Translations under genes and position numbers: made by a program | Shown: positions 32,526-41,472 of the stretch, one piece after another | How positions within the stretch are numbered: position 1 is the stretch's first letter | Layout of the letters: the number at the start of each line of letters is the position of its first letter | Assembly (NCBI GenBank): GCA_944322845.1 | Contig: CALUQE010000004.1 | Location: 62,001 to 126,000 of the forward strand | Length of the DNA stretch: 64,000 bases | Direction of reading: 5' to 3' | DNA from: Candidatus Gastranaerophilales bacterium | GTDB taxonomy: Bacteria > Cyanobacteriota > Vampirovibrionia > Gastranaerophilales > Gastranaerophilaceae | Notes under the pieces: generated by a model | The model's input: only the letters and a program-made list of their open reading frames with translations | What the model was told of the DNA's origin: nothing | The model's database searches: none

Positions 32526-34208
32526 TTACAATAATTGTAGCGCTATAGCAGGTGTTTGATTTGCTGTAGACATTAGGGTGGCCGCGGCTTGCTGTAAAAT
32601 CTGATTTCTGATATAAGCGCTTGACTCCTCAGCAATATCAGCATCTCGAATAGTTGATTGTGTTGAAGTCAGATTATCAATACTTACACCAATAGTTTCA
32701 AGTGCAGACTCGAGCCTATTATAAGCTGCTCCATACTCCGTTTGCTTTGTATTTACACGTTTTATAAGTTCGTCTATTTTTTCTAAAGATTTACGGGCAT
32801 TATCAGAAGTTGACAAATTTATCTTTGGAACGGTCAAGGCAAAAGATATATTTAATGAAATACGAGAACTGTCTGAAGAATCAACTCCAACTTGAAACTC
32901 TGTAGGTGAATATGTCAACAAAGAATCTGCAATCTTTGGCAATACACCATTACTTATCATTTCATTAAGCTCTTTTGTACTTACCCCGGCTACCGTTCCA
33001 GTAGAATTATTATGCCCTACTGGAGGATATTTATTAGAAGTTTTTTCGTTATTAACATACGAATTCAATATTGTTGAAGCACTATCAACCATACATGCGA
33101 ATCCATAACAAAAGCTAGAAGATGTTACTGAGCTGTAACAATTTTCAACCACTGCATTGTTTATTTCTCCTATAAAACCTCCAGACATACCAGAATGCAT
33201 TCCATCCATATTTCCTTCTGAATACGAATTCTTTATGCTGCCACCCCCGAACGTTCCTATCAAACCGCCGTTACCTCCTGTTGAAACAGAAATAGAAACA
33301 TTGGTATAACAGGCTTCCACTGTTCCACGTAAATCTGAAGCCAATCCACTAACAGATGCATATCCTTTTAGCTTCCCTGTAACATAACAATTTGTAATTG
33401 ATGCGTTACTACCAGTACCTGCGAGCAAACCGGCCGAATCTTCCTTACAGCTGATATCAACATTTTCTAGTCCAACGTTCTTTATTATTGCATTTGAAGC
33501 ATAGCCAAAAAATCCTTGCATTGTTTCTGAAGGTCTATTAATTGAAAGATTTTTTACGACTTTTCCGTTACCATTAAATACGCCCTTAAATGGCCCCATA
33601 TCATTATTGCCTACTGGAGTCCATTCATATCCAGAAAGATCTATATCATTCATAAGAATATATTTACCACTCAAGTCATATTGCATTGCCTGAAGCTCAT
33701 CTGCAGTTGTTATGATTGTATAACCCTGAGCAATTGCTTCGTCCTCTGTCAATGGCCTAACAGCCTGAATAAAATCCCCGGTGCGCTCTGGTTCTCCATC
33801 AAAGAGTTTCACATTATTAAACTCTGTATTTGAAACTAATCTAGTAATCTCGTCTGAACGGGCATTTATTTCAGATTGAATGGATTGCAAAGAGCTTGCA
33901 CCATAAGTTCCATTAGCAGCCTGCTCTGCTAAATCACGCATTCGTGATAGATGACTGGAGATTAAATCAAGACTATCCATTGCAGTCATAACCATATCTA
34001 AGCCCATATATACATTATCCTGAGCGATTTTATAGGACGACAATTTACTTGAGAGCTTTGTATTTATTGAATAATTAGCAGCATTGTCTTTCGCATGGTT
34101 TATCTTAAAACCAGTTGACATGCGCTCTATTGCTGTATTTAATCCGTTGGTTGATGCTTTTAAGTTGGATTGGACGATTAAGCTTGATAAATTGGTGTTA
34201 ATTTTCAT
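32526..34208 (-). CDS. fliC: Flagellin with a GLUG-repeat (beta-solenoid) insert
   Basis: 560 residues. The N-terminal D0/D1 helices (MKINTNLSSLIVQSNLKAS ... NNVKLFDG, about 1-138) and the C-terminal D1/D0 helices (INLSTSDNARKS ... TPAIALQLL, about 460-560) are canonical flagellin. Between them, in the surface-exposed D2/D3 position, lie about 300 residues of GLUG-type repeats (GGLIGTFGGGSIKNSYSEG, GLLAGTGSNASITNCYVTG, GGFIGEINNAVVENCYSS) preceded by an ILMNDIDLSGYEWTPVG segment typical of adhesin beta-helices. Ribosome binding site GAGGTG. No other flagellar gene adjoins. The leader (34209-34330) has small hairpins. Confidence 0.92.
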   Translation of the reverse strand: MKINTNLSSLIVQSNLKASTNGLNTAIERMSTGFKINHAKDNAANYSINTKLSSKLSSYKIAQDNVYMGLDMVMTAMDSLDLISSHLSRMRDLAEQAANGTYGASSLQSIQSEINARSDEITRLVSNTEFNNVKLFDGEPERTGDFIQAVRPLTEDEAIAQGYTIITTADELQAMQYDLSGKYILMNDIDLSGYEWTPVGNNDMGPFKGVFNGNGKVVKNLSINRPSETMQGFFGYASNAIIKNVGLENVDISCKEDSAGLLAGTGSNASITNCYVTGKLKGYASVSGLASDLRGTVEACYTNVSISVSTGGNGGLIGTFGGGSIKNSYSEGNMDGMHSGMSGGFIGEINNAVVENCYSSVTSSSFCYGFACMVDSASTILNSYVNNEKTSNKYPPVGHNNSTGTVAGVSTKELNEMISNGVLPKIADSLLTYSPTEFQVGVDSSDSSRISLNISFALTVPKINLSTSDNARKSLEKIDELIKRVNTKQTEYGAAYNRLESALETIGVSIDNLTSTQSTIRDADIAEESSAYIRNQILQQAAATLMSTANQTPAIALQLL

Positions 34209-34362
34209 TTTAACACCTCGTTTAAAAAGCCCTGTAAATTAGGGTATTTAGCCCCCCTACAGCCGTAAGGGTTTCAGGGGTATTATTTACACCTGATTTA
34301 AACATATCCATATATAATATATTCCACATTTAGTGATTTCATAACACTTTATTACAAAATCT

Positions 34363-34932
34363 TTACAAATTATGCTTCATATAATCCACAATTTGGTTCA
34401 GTGCTCTTGACCTGTGCGAAATCTGATTTTTTTCTTCCTCGCTTAACTCAGCCATAGTTCTCTTATCACCCTTCACAAGAAAAATTGGATCATAGCCAAA
34501 ACCATTAACACCGGCAGGCTTCTCTGTAATCGAACCCTCACATATCCCCTTGCAGAAAAAAACAGCTTTCCCCTCAGGGTTCACAAGCGTCATTGCACAT
34601 ACAAATTCTGCATCTCTTTCCTTAATACCTTGCATTTCATTTAGAACGCGCTCAATTCGTTTTTGCGGAGTTTCTTCATATCTTGCGGAATGTATCCCCG
34701 GTCTGCCGTCAAGAGCCTTAATACAAAGTCCCGAATCATCAGCGAGCGTCCAGCTTTTAGAAATTTTCCACGCCTCAAGCGCTTTGATTTTAGAATTTTC
34801 TTCAAAAGTTTCCCCGTCTTCAACCGGATCAAACCCCTCGGGCGGCAGGATAAATTCTATGCCGCTTCCGGAGACCATATCATTAATCTCCTGAACTTTA
34901 TGTTTGTTTGACGTCGCCAGAACTATTTTCAA
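34363..34932 (-). CDS. rdgB: XTP/dITP pyrophosphatase (RdgB/HAM1)
   Basis: 189 residues, usual length. ATSNKHKVQEI is the N-terminal signature (TxNxxK), DDSGLCIKAL binds metal and substrate, and the C-terminal SHRSRAL block is conserved. The enzyme cleans non-canonical purine nucleotides from the pool. It follows the GT2 gene by three bases, forming a two-gene operon. Confidence 0.96.
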   Translation of the reverse strand: MKIVLATSNKHKVQEINDMVSGSGIEFILPPEGFDPVEDGETFEENSKIKALEAWKISKSWTLADDSGLCIKALDGRPGIHSARYEETPQKRIERVLNEMQGIKERDAEFVCAMTLVNPEGKAVFFCKGICEGSITEKPAGVNGFGYDPIFLVKGDKRTMAELSEEEKNQISHRSRALNQIVDYMKHNL

Positions 34933-34935
34933 AAC

Positions 34936-35730
34936 CTACTCTCCTTTTTTGTAATAATAATTAAGTTCTTTTTCGGTATCCAGAATCTTTCCGCCTTTGC
35001 TAAACAGTTTTATTTTAAACCCGATTTTAGCGAGTCTGTATTTCAGACTCACAAGCAGAACTTCAAGCCCGTACTTGCAGGAGCGGACAAAATTTATCGA
35101 AGACGCTTCCGCAAAGTATTTTGTAGGGCAGGAAATCTCGCCGATTTTATAACCGTTATACAAAATTAAGGCCAGCATTTCATTATCAAAAATAAAATCG
35201 TCGCTGCAATCTTCAAGAGGCAAGGTTTCAAGAATTTTTCTGGTGAATCCCCTGAAGCCCGTATGGTACTCTGAAAGCTTTTCACCAATAACAAAATTCT
35301 CAAACTCGGTCAAAAATCTGTTGGAAATAAATTTATACATCGGCATTCCGCCTTTCAGCGCAGAATTTCCGAGCATTCTTGAAGCAATGACCGCATCATA
35401 TTCATCAAATGCCATCATAGAAGCTATTGCAGGAATAAGCTTCGGCGTGTACTGATAGTCAGGATGAAGCATAATAACAATATCCGCACCCGCTTTCAAT
35501 GCAGCGCGGTAGCAGGATTTCTGGTTTCCGCCGTAACCTTTGTTTTTTTCATGCACAATTGTTGTTATATTCAGGTCTTTTGCAACCTCCTTGGTCTTAT
35601 CAGAAGAGAAATCGTCGACAAGAATAATCTCATCGACGAATTTTTGATAAATCTCATTATAAGTTTTTTCTAAAGTTTTTTCTGCGTTATATGCCGGCAT
35701 TATTACTACAACTTTTTTGTTGTTAATCAT
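34936..35730 (-). CDS. Glycosyltransferase family 2 protein
   Basis: 264 residues. VVIMPAYNAEKTLEKTYNE is the GT2 nucleotide-binding start, ILVDDFSSDKT the first DxD-type block and IVMLHPDYQYTP the catalytic aspartate region. GFRGFTRKILE and the lack of long hydrophobic helices suggest a soluble or peripheral enzyme of the dolichyl-phosphate-mannose-synthase-like branch. Substrate not predictable. Cotranscribed with rdgB. Confidence 0.88.
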   Translation of the reverse strand: MINNKKVVVIMPAYNAEKTLEKTYNEIYQKFVDEIILVDDFSSDKTKEVAKDLNITTIVHEKNKGYGGNQKSCYRAALKAGADIVIMLHPDYQYTPKLIPAIASMMAFDEYDAVIASRMLGNSALKGGMPMYKFISNRFLTEFENFVIGEKLSEYHTGFRGFTRKILETLPLEDCSDDFIFDNEMLALILYNGYKIGEISCPTKYFAEASSINFVRSCKYGLEVLLVSLKYRLAKIGFKIKLFSKGGKILDTEKELNYYYKKGE

Positions 35731-35833
35731 CTTTTAATTTCACTTCCCGGTATGCAGATCTAACTGCACATCCACCACATAGTCTTAACTCTTCTTTCCG
35801 GTTATAGTACTTTCTGCCTTAGCAAACTGACTC

Positions 35834-36211
35834 CTAGCTTTCTACAGCCTCTGCGGTTTCACCGGCTTCTTCCGGACTTTCAACCTCAACGTTTCTGATA
35901 GAAGACTTGTCAGATGATAAAGCTTTGTCTTTGAACTTCTTTACCTGTCTTGACAATTTGTCAGCTAACAAATCGATGCTTGCATACATAGATTCAGCAG
36001 CTTCTTCGCAATGAACGACACCGGTGTTCATTTTGCAGGAAACTTCTGCCACATGCTTGCCGGTTGCTGCAGGATTTTTGATTACAGAAAGGATAACGTC
36101 AATTCCGGTAATCTGATCGTAATGATTAGCCACTTTACCGATTTTTTCCTTTACATAAGCTTTGATAGCGTCTGTAATCTCAATGTTTTTACCATTTACG
36201 TGTATATGCAT
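35834..36211 (-). CDS. hpf: Ribosome hibernation promoting factor (short form)
   Basis: 125 residues. MHIHVNGKNIEITDAIKAYVKEKIGKV is the typical HPF/YfiA start, with the beta-alpha-beta-beta-beta-alpha fold continuing to about residue 98; the rest is an acidic tail. It lacks the C-terminal dimerisation domain of long HPF, unusual for Cyanobacteria-related bacteria. It silences ribosomes in slow growth. Ribosome binding site TAGGAGGTG. Confidence 0.9.
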   Translation of the reverse strand: MHIHVNGKNIEITDAIKAYVKEKIGKVANHYDQITGIDVILSVIKNPAATGKHVAEVSCKMNTGVVHCEEAAESMYASIDLLADKLSRQVKKFKDKALSSDKSSIRNVEVESPEEAGETAEAVES

Positions 36212-36267
36212 TTACACCTCCTAAAGTACTACCTTTCTATTGTACAACATTATTCCACTTTTTTAAA

Positions 36268-36340
36268 GGGGGGGGGGTAAATGTATTTGGCCGGTATGTG
36301 AAACTACAAGTCAAAGTTCATTGCGGGGAGGAGGTAAATA
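36268..36340 (+). repeat. Dispersed intergenic repeat, copy C
   Basis: A run of ten G, TAAATGTATT (36278-36287), GTGAAACTACAAG (36298-36310), TCATTGC (36318-36324) and AGGTAAATAAAAC. Read on the minus strand it has the same block order as copies A and B, with GCAATGA-to-CTTGTAG spacing of 14 as in copy B. It lies upstream of hpf. Confidence 0.75.
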
Positions 36341-36343
36341 AAA

Positions 36344-36375
36344 CAGCCGGAGTACGGCAATCCGCACTCCGGCTG
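36344..36375 (-). terminator. Terminator hairpin of the kor operon
   Basis: CAGCCGGAGT and ACTCCGGCTG form a 10-bp stem just downstream of the last kor gene on the minus strand, followed on that strand by TTTTATTTAC. Confidence 0.75.
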
Positions 36376-36391
36376 AAATCGTTATAATTCA

Positions 36392-36664
36392 TTATTTTCT
36401 AACAATTCTGATTGCACTGTCCGGACAGGTCATTTCACACTGTCCGCATGCTATACAAATTTCAGGATCAGGTGCAACAGCCGGAGTCTGGTATAAACCG
36501 ACCTCCTTAGACCATTGCAGACATTTTTTTCCGGCTTTGTTCATCGGACATTTTGCAATACATAACCCGCAGCCTTTGCACAGGTCGGTATAAACATAGT
36601 AATCCGCTTTACCCTTGCCGACACCTTCTATTTTATATCCTTTATATTGTCTTTCTTCTGTCAT
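36392..36664 (-). CDS. korD: 2-oxoacid:ferredoxin oxidoreductase, ferredoxin-like (delta) subunit
   Basis: 90 residues with two 4Fe-4S sites: CKGCGLCIAKCP and CIACGQCEMTCP. This is the electron-relay subunit of four-subunit 2-oxoacid:ferredoxin oxidoreductases. It is the last gene of an operon in the order alpha, beta, gamma, delta. Confidence 0.92.
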   Translation of the reverse strand: MTEERQYKGYKIEGVGKGKADYYVYTDLCKGCGLCIAKCPMNKAGKKCLQWSKEVGLYQTPAVAPDPEICIACGQCEMTCPDSAIRIVRK

Positions 36665-36680
36665 CTTAACGCCTTTCCGC

Positions 36681-37244
36681 TTATACTGCCGTACGTTCTT
36701 TGATTAAGCCCATGCCCATTTCAAGAGCTTTGTAGTTTAATTCTCTGAGCTCCGGCTTAGCATCAAATTTCTTACCCAGTGCCTGTTCCATAGCATTTTT
36801 AATATCACTAAGCTCAAGAACATGCGTTGCTTCCAATAATACACCGAGAATAATTATGTTGAAAACTCTCGCACTCAACTGTTCATTCGCAATTTTATTA
36901 GCATCAACGCCAATAATTTCTTTGCATTTTACCTCAGGTTTTTTGGTGCAGACAGAAGTATCATAAACAACTATTGAATTTTCATCAACGTAAGCGGAGC
37001 ATCTGTCTATTGCCCTGTCTGAAAGCATAATAATGATATCACCTTTAGCAAACCTCGGCTCGCCTATTGTTTCATCAGCAATCTGGCAGAAAGCAATAGA
37101 GACACCGCCTCTTTGTTCAACACCGAAATTCGGGATATAAAGAACCTGTCTGCCTGCTTCATAACCTGCTTCTACAAGGATTTTTGCAATAGATTGAACA
37201 CCCTGTCCGCCTTCGCCGGCTAATACGATTTTTGTTCTTGACAT
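36681..37244 (-). CDS. korC: 2-oxoacid:ferredoxin oxidoreductase, gamma subunit
   Basis: 187 residues. VLAGEGGQGVQSIAKILVEAG is the conserved Gly-rich start of the gamma domain, and NFGVEQRGGVSIAFCQIAD is the signature of the catalytic gamma domain. It starts one base after the beta subunit stop. Confidence 0.93.
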   Translation of the reverse strand: MSRTKIVLAGEGGQGVQSIAKILVEAGYEAGRQVLYIPNFGVEQRGGVSIAFCQIADETIGEPRFAKGDIIIMLSDRAIDRCSAYVDENSIVVYDTSVCTKKPEVKCKEIIGVDANKIANEQLSARVFNIIILGVLLEATHVLELSDIKNAMEQALGKKFDAKPELRELNYKALEMGMGLIKERTAV

Positions 37245-37245
37245 A

Positions 37246-37998
37246 TTACACCCCCTCCGGAACTAAGAATTCCTTAACTTCAAAGAACTCTTCCATCTGA
37301 GCCAGTCTTCCGAAAGTATCGACATTATTTGTTCTCCAGTTGAGAGGACAGATTGAAAGAACTTCTACAAAAGAAAATCCGCCGTTTTGTACGTTTTTCA
37401 AGCCCTTAACAAAAGTTTGCTTAAGCTTCATCATATTAGAAACGGAAGAACGTGCAACGAAAGATTTTTGAGGATCTGCAATTGCCGCAACCATTTCAGC
37501 AGCCTTTGCAGGTTTTCCGGTAACGGAACAATCTCTTCCGTAAGGAGTTGTTTCTGTTTTTTGCCCCGGCATTGTTGTCGGTGACATTTGACCGCCTGTC
37601 ATACCGTAGTTTGTATTGTTAACAACAATAATCATCATTCTTTCGCCTCTGACAGTTGCGTTAACAAGGTGCTGCGCACCGATTGCAAGACCGCCGCCGT
37701 CTCCCATATAGGCAATACCTATAGCCTCAGGATTTGCTCTTGTAAACCCGTAAATAACAGGGGTTGTTCTTCCGTGGTGGGTTTGAACCGTATCTAAGTC
37801 CATATAATTCCATGCCAGCAAAGAGCATCCTATATCACAGCCAAAGACTGTTTTTTGCTTGATTCCAAGTTCATCAACAGCTTTAGCCAGCGCTTTTAAA
37901 GTTATACCGTGTCCGCAGCCCGGACAAAATTTACTTGCTCCGACCTCCGCATTTTGCGCATCAGGTAAATTAGGAGGAAGGGTTAATATTTCTGCCAT
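37246..37998 (-). CDS. korB: 2-oxoacid:ferredoxin oxidoreductase, beta subunit (ThDP-binding)
   Basis: 250 residues. CPGCGHGI near residue 25 carries cluster/ThDP-site cysteines, and MGDGGGLAIG...NNTNYGMTGGQMSPTT is the ThDP-magnesium motif and following loop. The GGQ-SPTT wording is typical of 2-oxoglutarate/2-oxoisovalerate ferredoxin oxidoreductases. The substrate among 2-oxoacids is not certain. Confidence 0.93.
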   Translation of the reverse strand: MAEILTLPPNLPDAQNAEVGASKFCPGCGHGITLKALAKAVDELGIKQKTVFGCDIGCSLLAWNYMDLDTVQTHHGRTTPVIYGFTRANPEAIGIAYMGDGGGLAIGAQHLVNATVRGERMMIIVVNNTNYGMTGGQMSPTTMPGQKTETTPYGRDCSVTGKPAKAAEMVAAIADPQKSFVARSSVSNMMKLKQTFVKGLKNVQNGGFSFVEVLSICPLNWRTNNVDTFGRLAQMEEFFEVKEFLVPEGV

Positions 37999-38013
37999 TG
38001 TTATTCTCCTTTA

Positions 38014-39108
38014 TTAAACTGCTACCGCCATTGATTCAACTTTATTAACGATATCATCGCCGGTTACGCCGACACCCATTTTGAAGAGTGTTGAGTACGG
38101 TGTATTTAATCCGTAAAGTTTTTCCAGTACCATTTGTGCAAGCTGTCCGTTTGCGGATTCCGTAAACAGAATTTGTTTCGCTCTTGAAACTGCAGCTCTT
38201 AACGGTTTAACGGCAAGCGGTCTGATTGTTATCGGTCTGAAGAGCCCAGCTTTGATTCCTTTTTCTCTTAATTCATCAATAGCAGTTCTTGCGGAACGTG
38301 CAACTATACCGTGTGCAATGACAAGAATTTCTGCATCTTCAGCTTTGTATTCTTCCCATTCAGCAACTTCTTCGGACATTTTTTCATAATCCGCTTTGTA
38401 TCCTTCAAGAACTTCCATAAGCTCTTCTTCCATATTATAAGTGTTTCTTAGGTGTGCGGATTTTCTGTCAACTCCGATTTGGCCGTCAGCAAGAAGTGCT
38501 TTTGTTGTCGGAACCATAGTTATACCGCGAGAAGCAGGATCATATAAAGTTACGGGTTCTCTCATTTTACCCTGATAACCGTCAGCTAAAACGTAAGTCG
38601 GGAATCTGTACTTCCAGGCAGTGTTGAACGCCTTAATCATATAATCATAAAGATCCTGATGGCCTGCTGTAGAATATACGATTCTAAAACCTTCACCGTT
38701 TCCGCCAAAGCAGGTTAATCTTGTTTCCTGCTGTGCATAAATTACCGTAGCAGTGGAAGGGCCGCCTCTCTGCATAACCGCACATACAAAAGGAATTCTC
38801 ATCATCTCTGCCATTGACTGCGCATCCTGCATAATTACATTGCCCGGACCTGCTGTTGCAGTGAATGCTCTTTTGCCGGCTAAGATACCGCCGATAGTAG
38901 AAAATCCTGCAGAGATTTCATCTTCGGTCTGCAAAAATCCTGCTTCTGTTTTAGGAAGCAGCTTACACCACGTATGCATAATTTCATTCTGAGGTGTAAT
39001 CGGATAGCCGTACATAAATTCGGCTTCCGCAGAGTTTGCCGCATAAGCTAATACTTCATTTCCGGTTAAGAACATTTTAGTGTCTTCTTTAATAAGTTTG
39101 TTTACCAT
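38014..39108 (-). CDS. korA: 2-oxoacid:ferredoxin oxidoreductase, alpha subunit
   Basis: 364 residues. GNEVLAYAANSAEAEFMYGYPITP is the pyrimidine-binding domain start, with TPQNEIMHTW holding the ThDP-activating region; TATAGPGNVIMQDAQS and QRGGPSTATVIYAQQE are conserved domain blocks. With korB, C and D it makes the oxygen-sensitive complex that decarboxylates 2-oxoacids to acyl-CoA and reduced ferredoxin. It opens the operon; ribosome binding site AAGG is weak. Confidence 0.93.
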   Translation of the reverse strand: MVNKLIKEDTKMFLTGNEVLAYAANSAEAEFMYGYPITPQNEIMHTWCKLLPKTEAGFLQTEDEISAGFSTIGGILAGKRAFTATAGPGNVIMQDAQSMAEMMRIPFVCAVMQRGGPSTATVIYAQQETRLTCFGGNGEGFRIVYSTAGHQDLYDYMIKAFNTAWKYRFPTYVLADGYQGKMREPVTLYDPASRGITMVPTTKALLADGQIGVDRKSAHLRNTYNMEEELMEVLEGYKADYEKMSEEVAEWEEYKAEDAEILVIAHGIVARSARTAIDELREKGIKAGLFRPITIRPLAVKPLRAAVSRAKQILFTESANGQLAQMVLEKLYGLNTPYSTLFKMGVGVTGDDIVNKVESMAVAV

Positions 39109-39159
39109 ACTAATAACCTTCCATAAAAATCTACAAGAATATTTTACTACAATAAACGA

Positions 39160-39500
39160 TTTGGGTCTAGTTGGAAAGTTTTTGTCAGGCGAAGCCTGAC
39201 CTACTAAGAGACGCTCGGGAGGGCGCCGCCGCTGTCAGAATTAACAAGCCTTCGCGCCGCGAGCGTGTTATGCGTTAGCATAACAATAGCGAGCTAAAAA
39301 GTGCAGGCTCCGCCTGCTACAGCCATTCAGACCCTCGCTCGTAAGAGCGTTGAAAACGATTGCGTTTTTTCTCTTTCTTTTCGTAGTTTTCTTTCTCTTT
39401 ATCTCGCAACAAAAGAGAAAGAAAAGTACAAACAAAGTATCGGTGGGCACGCTCACGTTTTGCCAACCCTACTACGGTTCTATGGTTCTTCTCAAAAATA
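39160..39500. repeat. Hairpin-rich spacer with a dispersed 30-bp sequence
   Basis: This 430-base gap holds no convincing gene. It is GC-richer than its surroundings and consists largely of hairpins: GTCAGGC/GCCTGAC (39184-39200), GTTATGC/GCATAAC (39267-39284), GCAGGC/GCCTGC (39303-39317), CGCTC/GAGCG (39336-39349) and a 14-bp TTTTCTTTCTCTTT/AAAGAGAAAGAAAA stem (39387-39425). The 30 bases at 39405-39434 occur unchanged at 57679-57708, upstream of another hairpin cluster. Confidence 0.7.
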
Positions 39501-39543
39501 ACCATTTGGAATTATAATTAATAATATATAAGAGGAGAAAATT

Positions 39544-41079
39544 ATGTTTAGCGAATTACGAGATAAATTTTGCAAAGATTTAGAGAGAGTTTCTATTAAT
39601 CTGGAAAAATCCTGCTGGGATTTCTATACAAACTCGACCCCTGAAAACATGAAAAAATACGAAGAAGTTCAGGAAGAGTACTCAAAGCTTTTCAGAAATG
39701 AAGAATTTTATGAAAAATTTAAAGCAGTTGATAAAAATTCACTTTCAAAACACGAACAAAAGCAGCTTAAAGATTTATTAAAAGAGTTTGATGAAGAATT
39801 AAACACAGGCGAAGAGCTGAAAGCTTTAAGGCAAAAAGAAAACGAAATTGCCGGAAAGTTTAATTCTTACGTTCCGCAAATTGACGGAAAAGAGGTTACA
39901 AAAACAGAGATTTTTAAGATTCTGCAAACGGAAACCAATCCGGAAAAGCGCCAAAAAGCTTATGATGCCAAAATCAAAGGCGGAGATTTGATTGCAGATG
40001 ACATGGTTGAATTTGTCAGGATGAGAAACCGTTTTGCGCAGAATAAAGGGTACAAGAATTATTTTGAATACAAGCTTAAAGAAGATTATGATGTAGATTT
40101 CGACTTTCTGGACAAATTAATAGATGAAACTTATTCAGAATCAAATAATAAAATTAACGAGATTTTATCTAGGAAGCAAAATGAATTAAAAGAATTTTTT
40201 GGAATAAACTCCTTAGAAAATTACCATTATGGTTTGCTACTGGACACAAATCCAGAAAAAGGGGTGAATAAAATTTTGGAGGCTCAAGACGTTGTTTCGA
40301 TTTCTAAAAACATATACAAAAATATGGGCTATGATATTGAAGAATTAGAGACAGAGGGAAAAATTACTCTGGATTTATTTCCGAGAAAAGGGAAAAACAC
40401 CCACGGCTTCTGTTTTGGTGTAGAAACCGGAAAGGATTCAAGGATATTGGCGAACCTTACAAACAATGTTACAAGCCTTGATACGCTGAATCATGAACTC
40501 GGACACTGCGTTTATGATTTAGGGATTTCGCTTTCGCTCACATACCTTGATAAACGTGCTTCTTCTCCTGCCGTTACGGAAGCGATTGCAATGATGATGG
40601 GTGATATTATTAAGACTGAAAATGTTTTAGCCGGAATTATTCCTGCCGAGCTTTTGGAGAAATTTAAGGCAACACACATAGAAGATGAAGCGGGTTTTGT
40701 AGCAAAAAGTCTTCTTATAATCGATTTTGAACGTCAATTTTATGCAAATCCGGAGCAGAATCCGAAGGAGCTCTGGAACAATTTGACTTATAAATACCTT
40801 AACAGAAAGACTGAAGCGGATAACGAGTGGGCAACCATTCCGCATTATCTTTCTCATCCGGCATATTATCAGAATTATTTCAGGGCAAATCTTATGAAGG
40901 TTCAGATTTATAATTTTCTGAAATCAAAGCTCGGAAATATTACAGAAAATCCGGAGAGTTCAAAATATATGGATGAAAATATCTTCAAATTCGGTGCTTC
41001 CGTGGAAGAATACGATTTAATCAAACAATTGACAGGCAAAGAATTTTCGGCCGATGATTTTATATCAAGCCTGAATTAG
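39544..41079 (+). CDS. M3-family metallopeptidase (oligoendopeptidase-like)
   Basis: 511 residues. NHELGHCVYD (about residues 315-324) is the HExxH zinc helix; the third ligand is the glutamate in the following SSPAVTEAIAMMMGD segment. The helical N-terminal half and HYLSHPAYYQNYFRANLM near the end fit peptidase family M3. It degrades short peptides in the cytosol; no signal peptide is present. Ribosome binding site AGAGGAGAAA. Slightly shorter than PepF (about 600). Confidence 0.85.
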   Translation: MFSELRDKFCKDLERVSINLEKSCWDFYTNSTPENMKKYEEVQEEYSKLFRNEEFYEKFKAVDKNSLSKHEQKQLKDLLKEFDEELNTGEELKALRQKENEIAGKFNSYVPQIDGKEVTKTEIFKILQTETNPEKRQKAYDAKIKGGDLIADDMVEFVRMRNRFAQNKGYKNYFEYKLKEDYDVDFDFLDKLIDETYSESNNKINEILSRKQNELKEFFGINSLENYHYGLLLDTNPEKGVNKILEAQDVVSISKNIYKNMGYDIEELETEGKITLDLFPRKGKNTHGFCFGVETGKDSRILANLTNNVTSLDTLNHELGHCVYDLGISLSLTYLDKRASSPAVTEAIAMMMGDIIKTENVLAGIIPAELLEKFKATHIEDEAGFVAKSLLIIDFERQFYANPEQNPKELWNNLTYKYLNRKTEADNEWATIPHYLSHPAYYQNYFRANLMKVQIYNFLKSKLGNITENPESSKYMDENIFKFGASVEEYDLIKQLTGKEFSADDFISSLN

Positions 41080-41103
41080 TGTAATTACAGGGCAAAAAGC
41101 CAG

Positions 41104-41160
41104 AGAGAGTTCAGCGGTACAAAAGTTAATAAAACTTCTAATAACCCGACTGGACTCTCT
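41104..41160 (+). terminator. Terminator after the M3 peptidase gene
   Basis: AGAGAGTTCAG and CTGGACTCTCT pair over 11 bases (one G-T), with an inner AAGTT/AACTT hairpin, followed by TTTTTT. Confidence 0.75.
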
Positions 41161-41244
41161 TTTTTGGTAATGTTTTAATTCGCGAAAAACCCCATAATTT
41201 AGGTGTCAATGAAATAAAGTGCAGCCAAAACTGTACTTAACAAT

Positions 41245-41470
41245 AAAAGGGGTAAATAAAATATGGAGAAGCTAATACCAGCTACTCCACATACATAAAA
41301 AAGGGGTAAATAATGTTTGGGAAAAAACGCCAAACAGCCCCGCTTAATAAAAAGGGGTAAATGAAATTTGGAGAAGCTAATACCAGCTGCTCCACATACA
41401 TAAAAAAGGGGTAAATGAAGTTTGCAGAATGAACGTAAATCTACTCCACACCTAATACCAAAGGAGGTTA
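41245..41470 (+). repeat. Tandem leader repeat of stop-start mini-ORFs before the second SLH gene
   Basis: AAAAGGGGTAAAT occurs at 41245, 41299, 41350 and 41404 (spacing 54, 51, 54). Units 1 and 3 are almost identical over their 54 bases and each hold a GGAG-AGCT/AGCT-CTCC hairpin; unit 2 has GTTTGG/CCAAAC. The junction AAGGGGTAAATG combines a stop, a start and a GGGG that could act as ribosome binding site. Resulting frames are MFGKKRQTAPLNKKG (from 41313), MKFGEANTSCSTYIKKG (from 41361) and MKFAE (from 41415). Unit 1 keeps the unit 3 frame but has ATA instead of ATG. Confidence 0.75.
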
Positions 41471-41472
41471 AA

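Noticed and set aside
39301..39505. Overlapping small frames on both strands in the 39.3-39.5 kb spacer
   Set aside because: They translate hairpins and the 30-bp repeat; low-complexity Lys/Phe products, no ribosome binding site.
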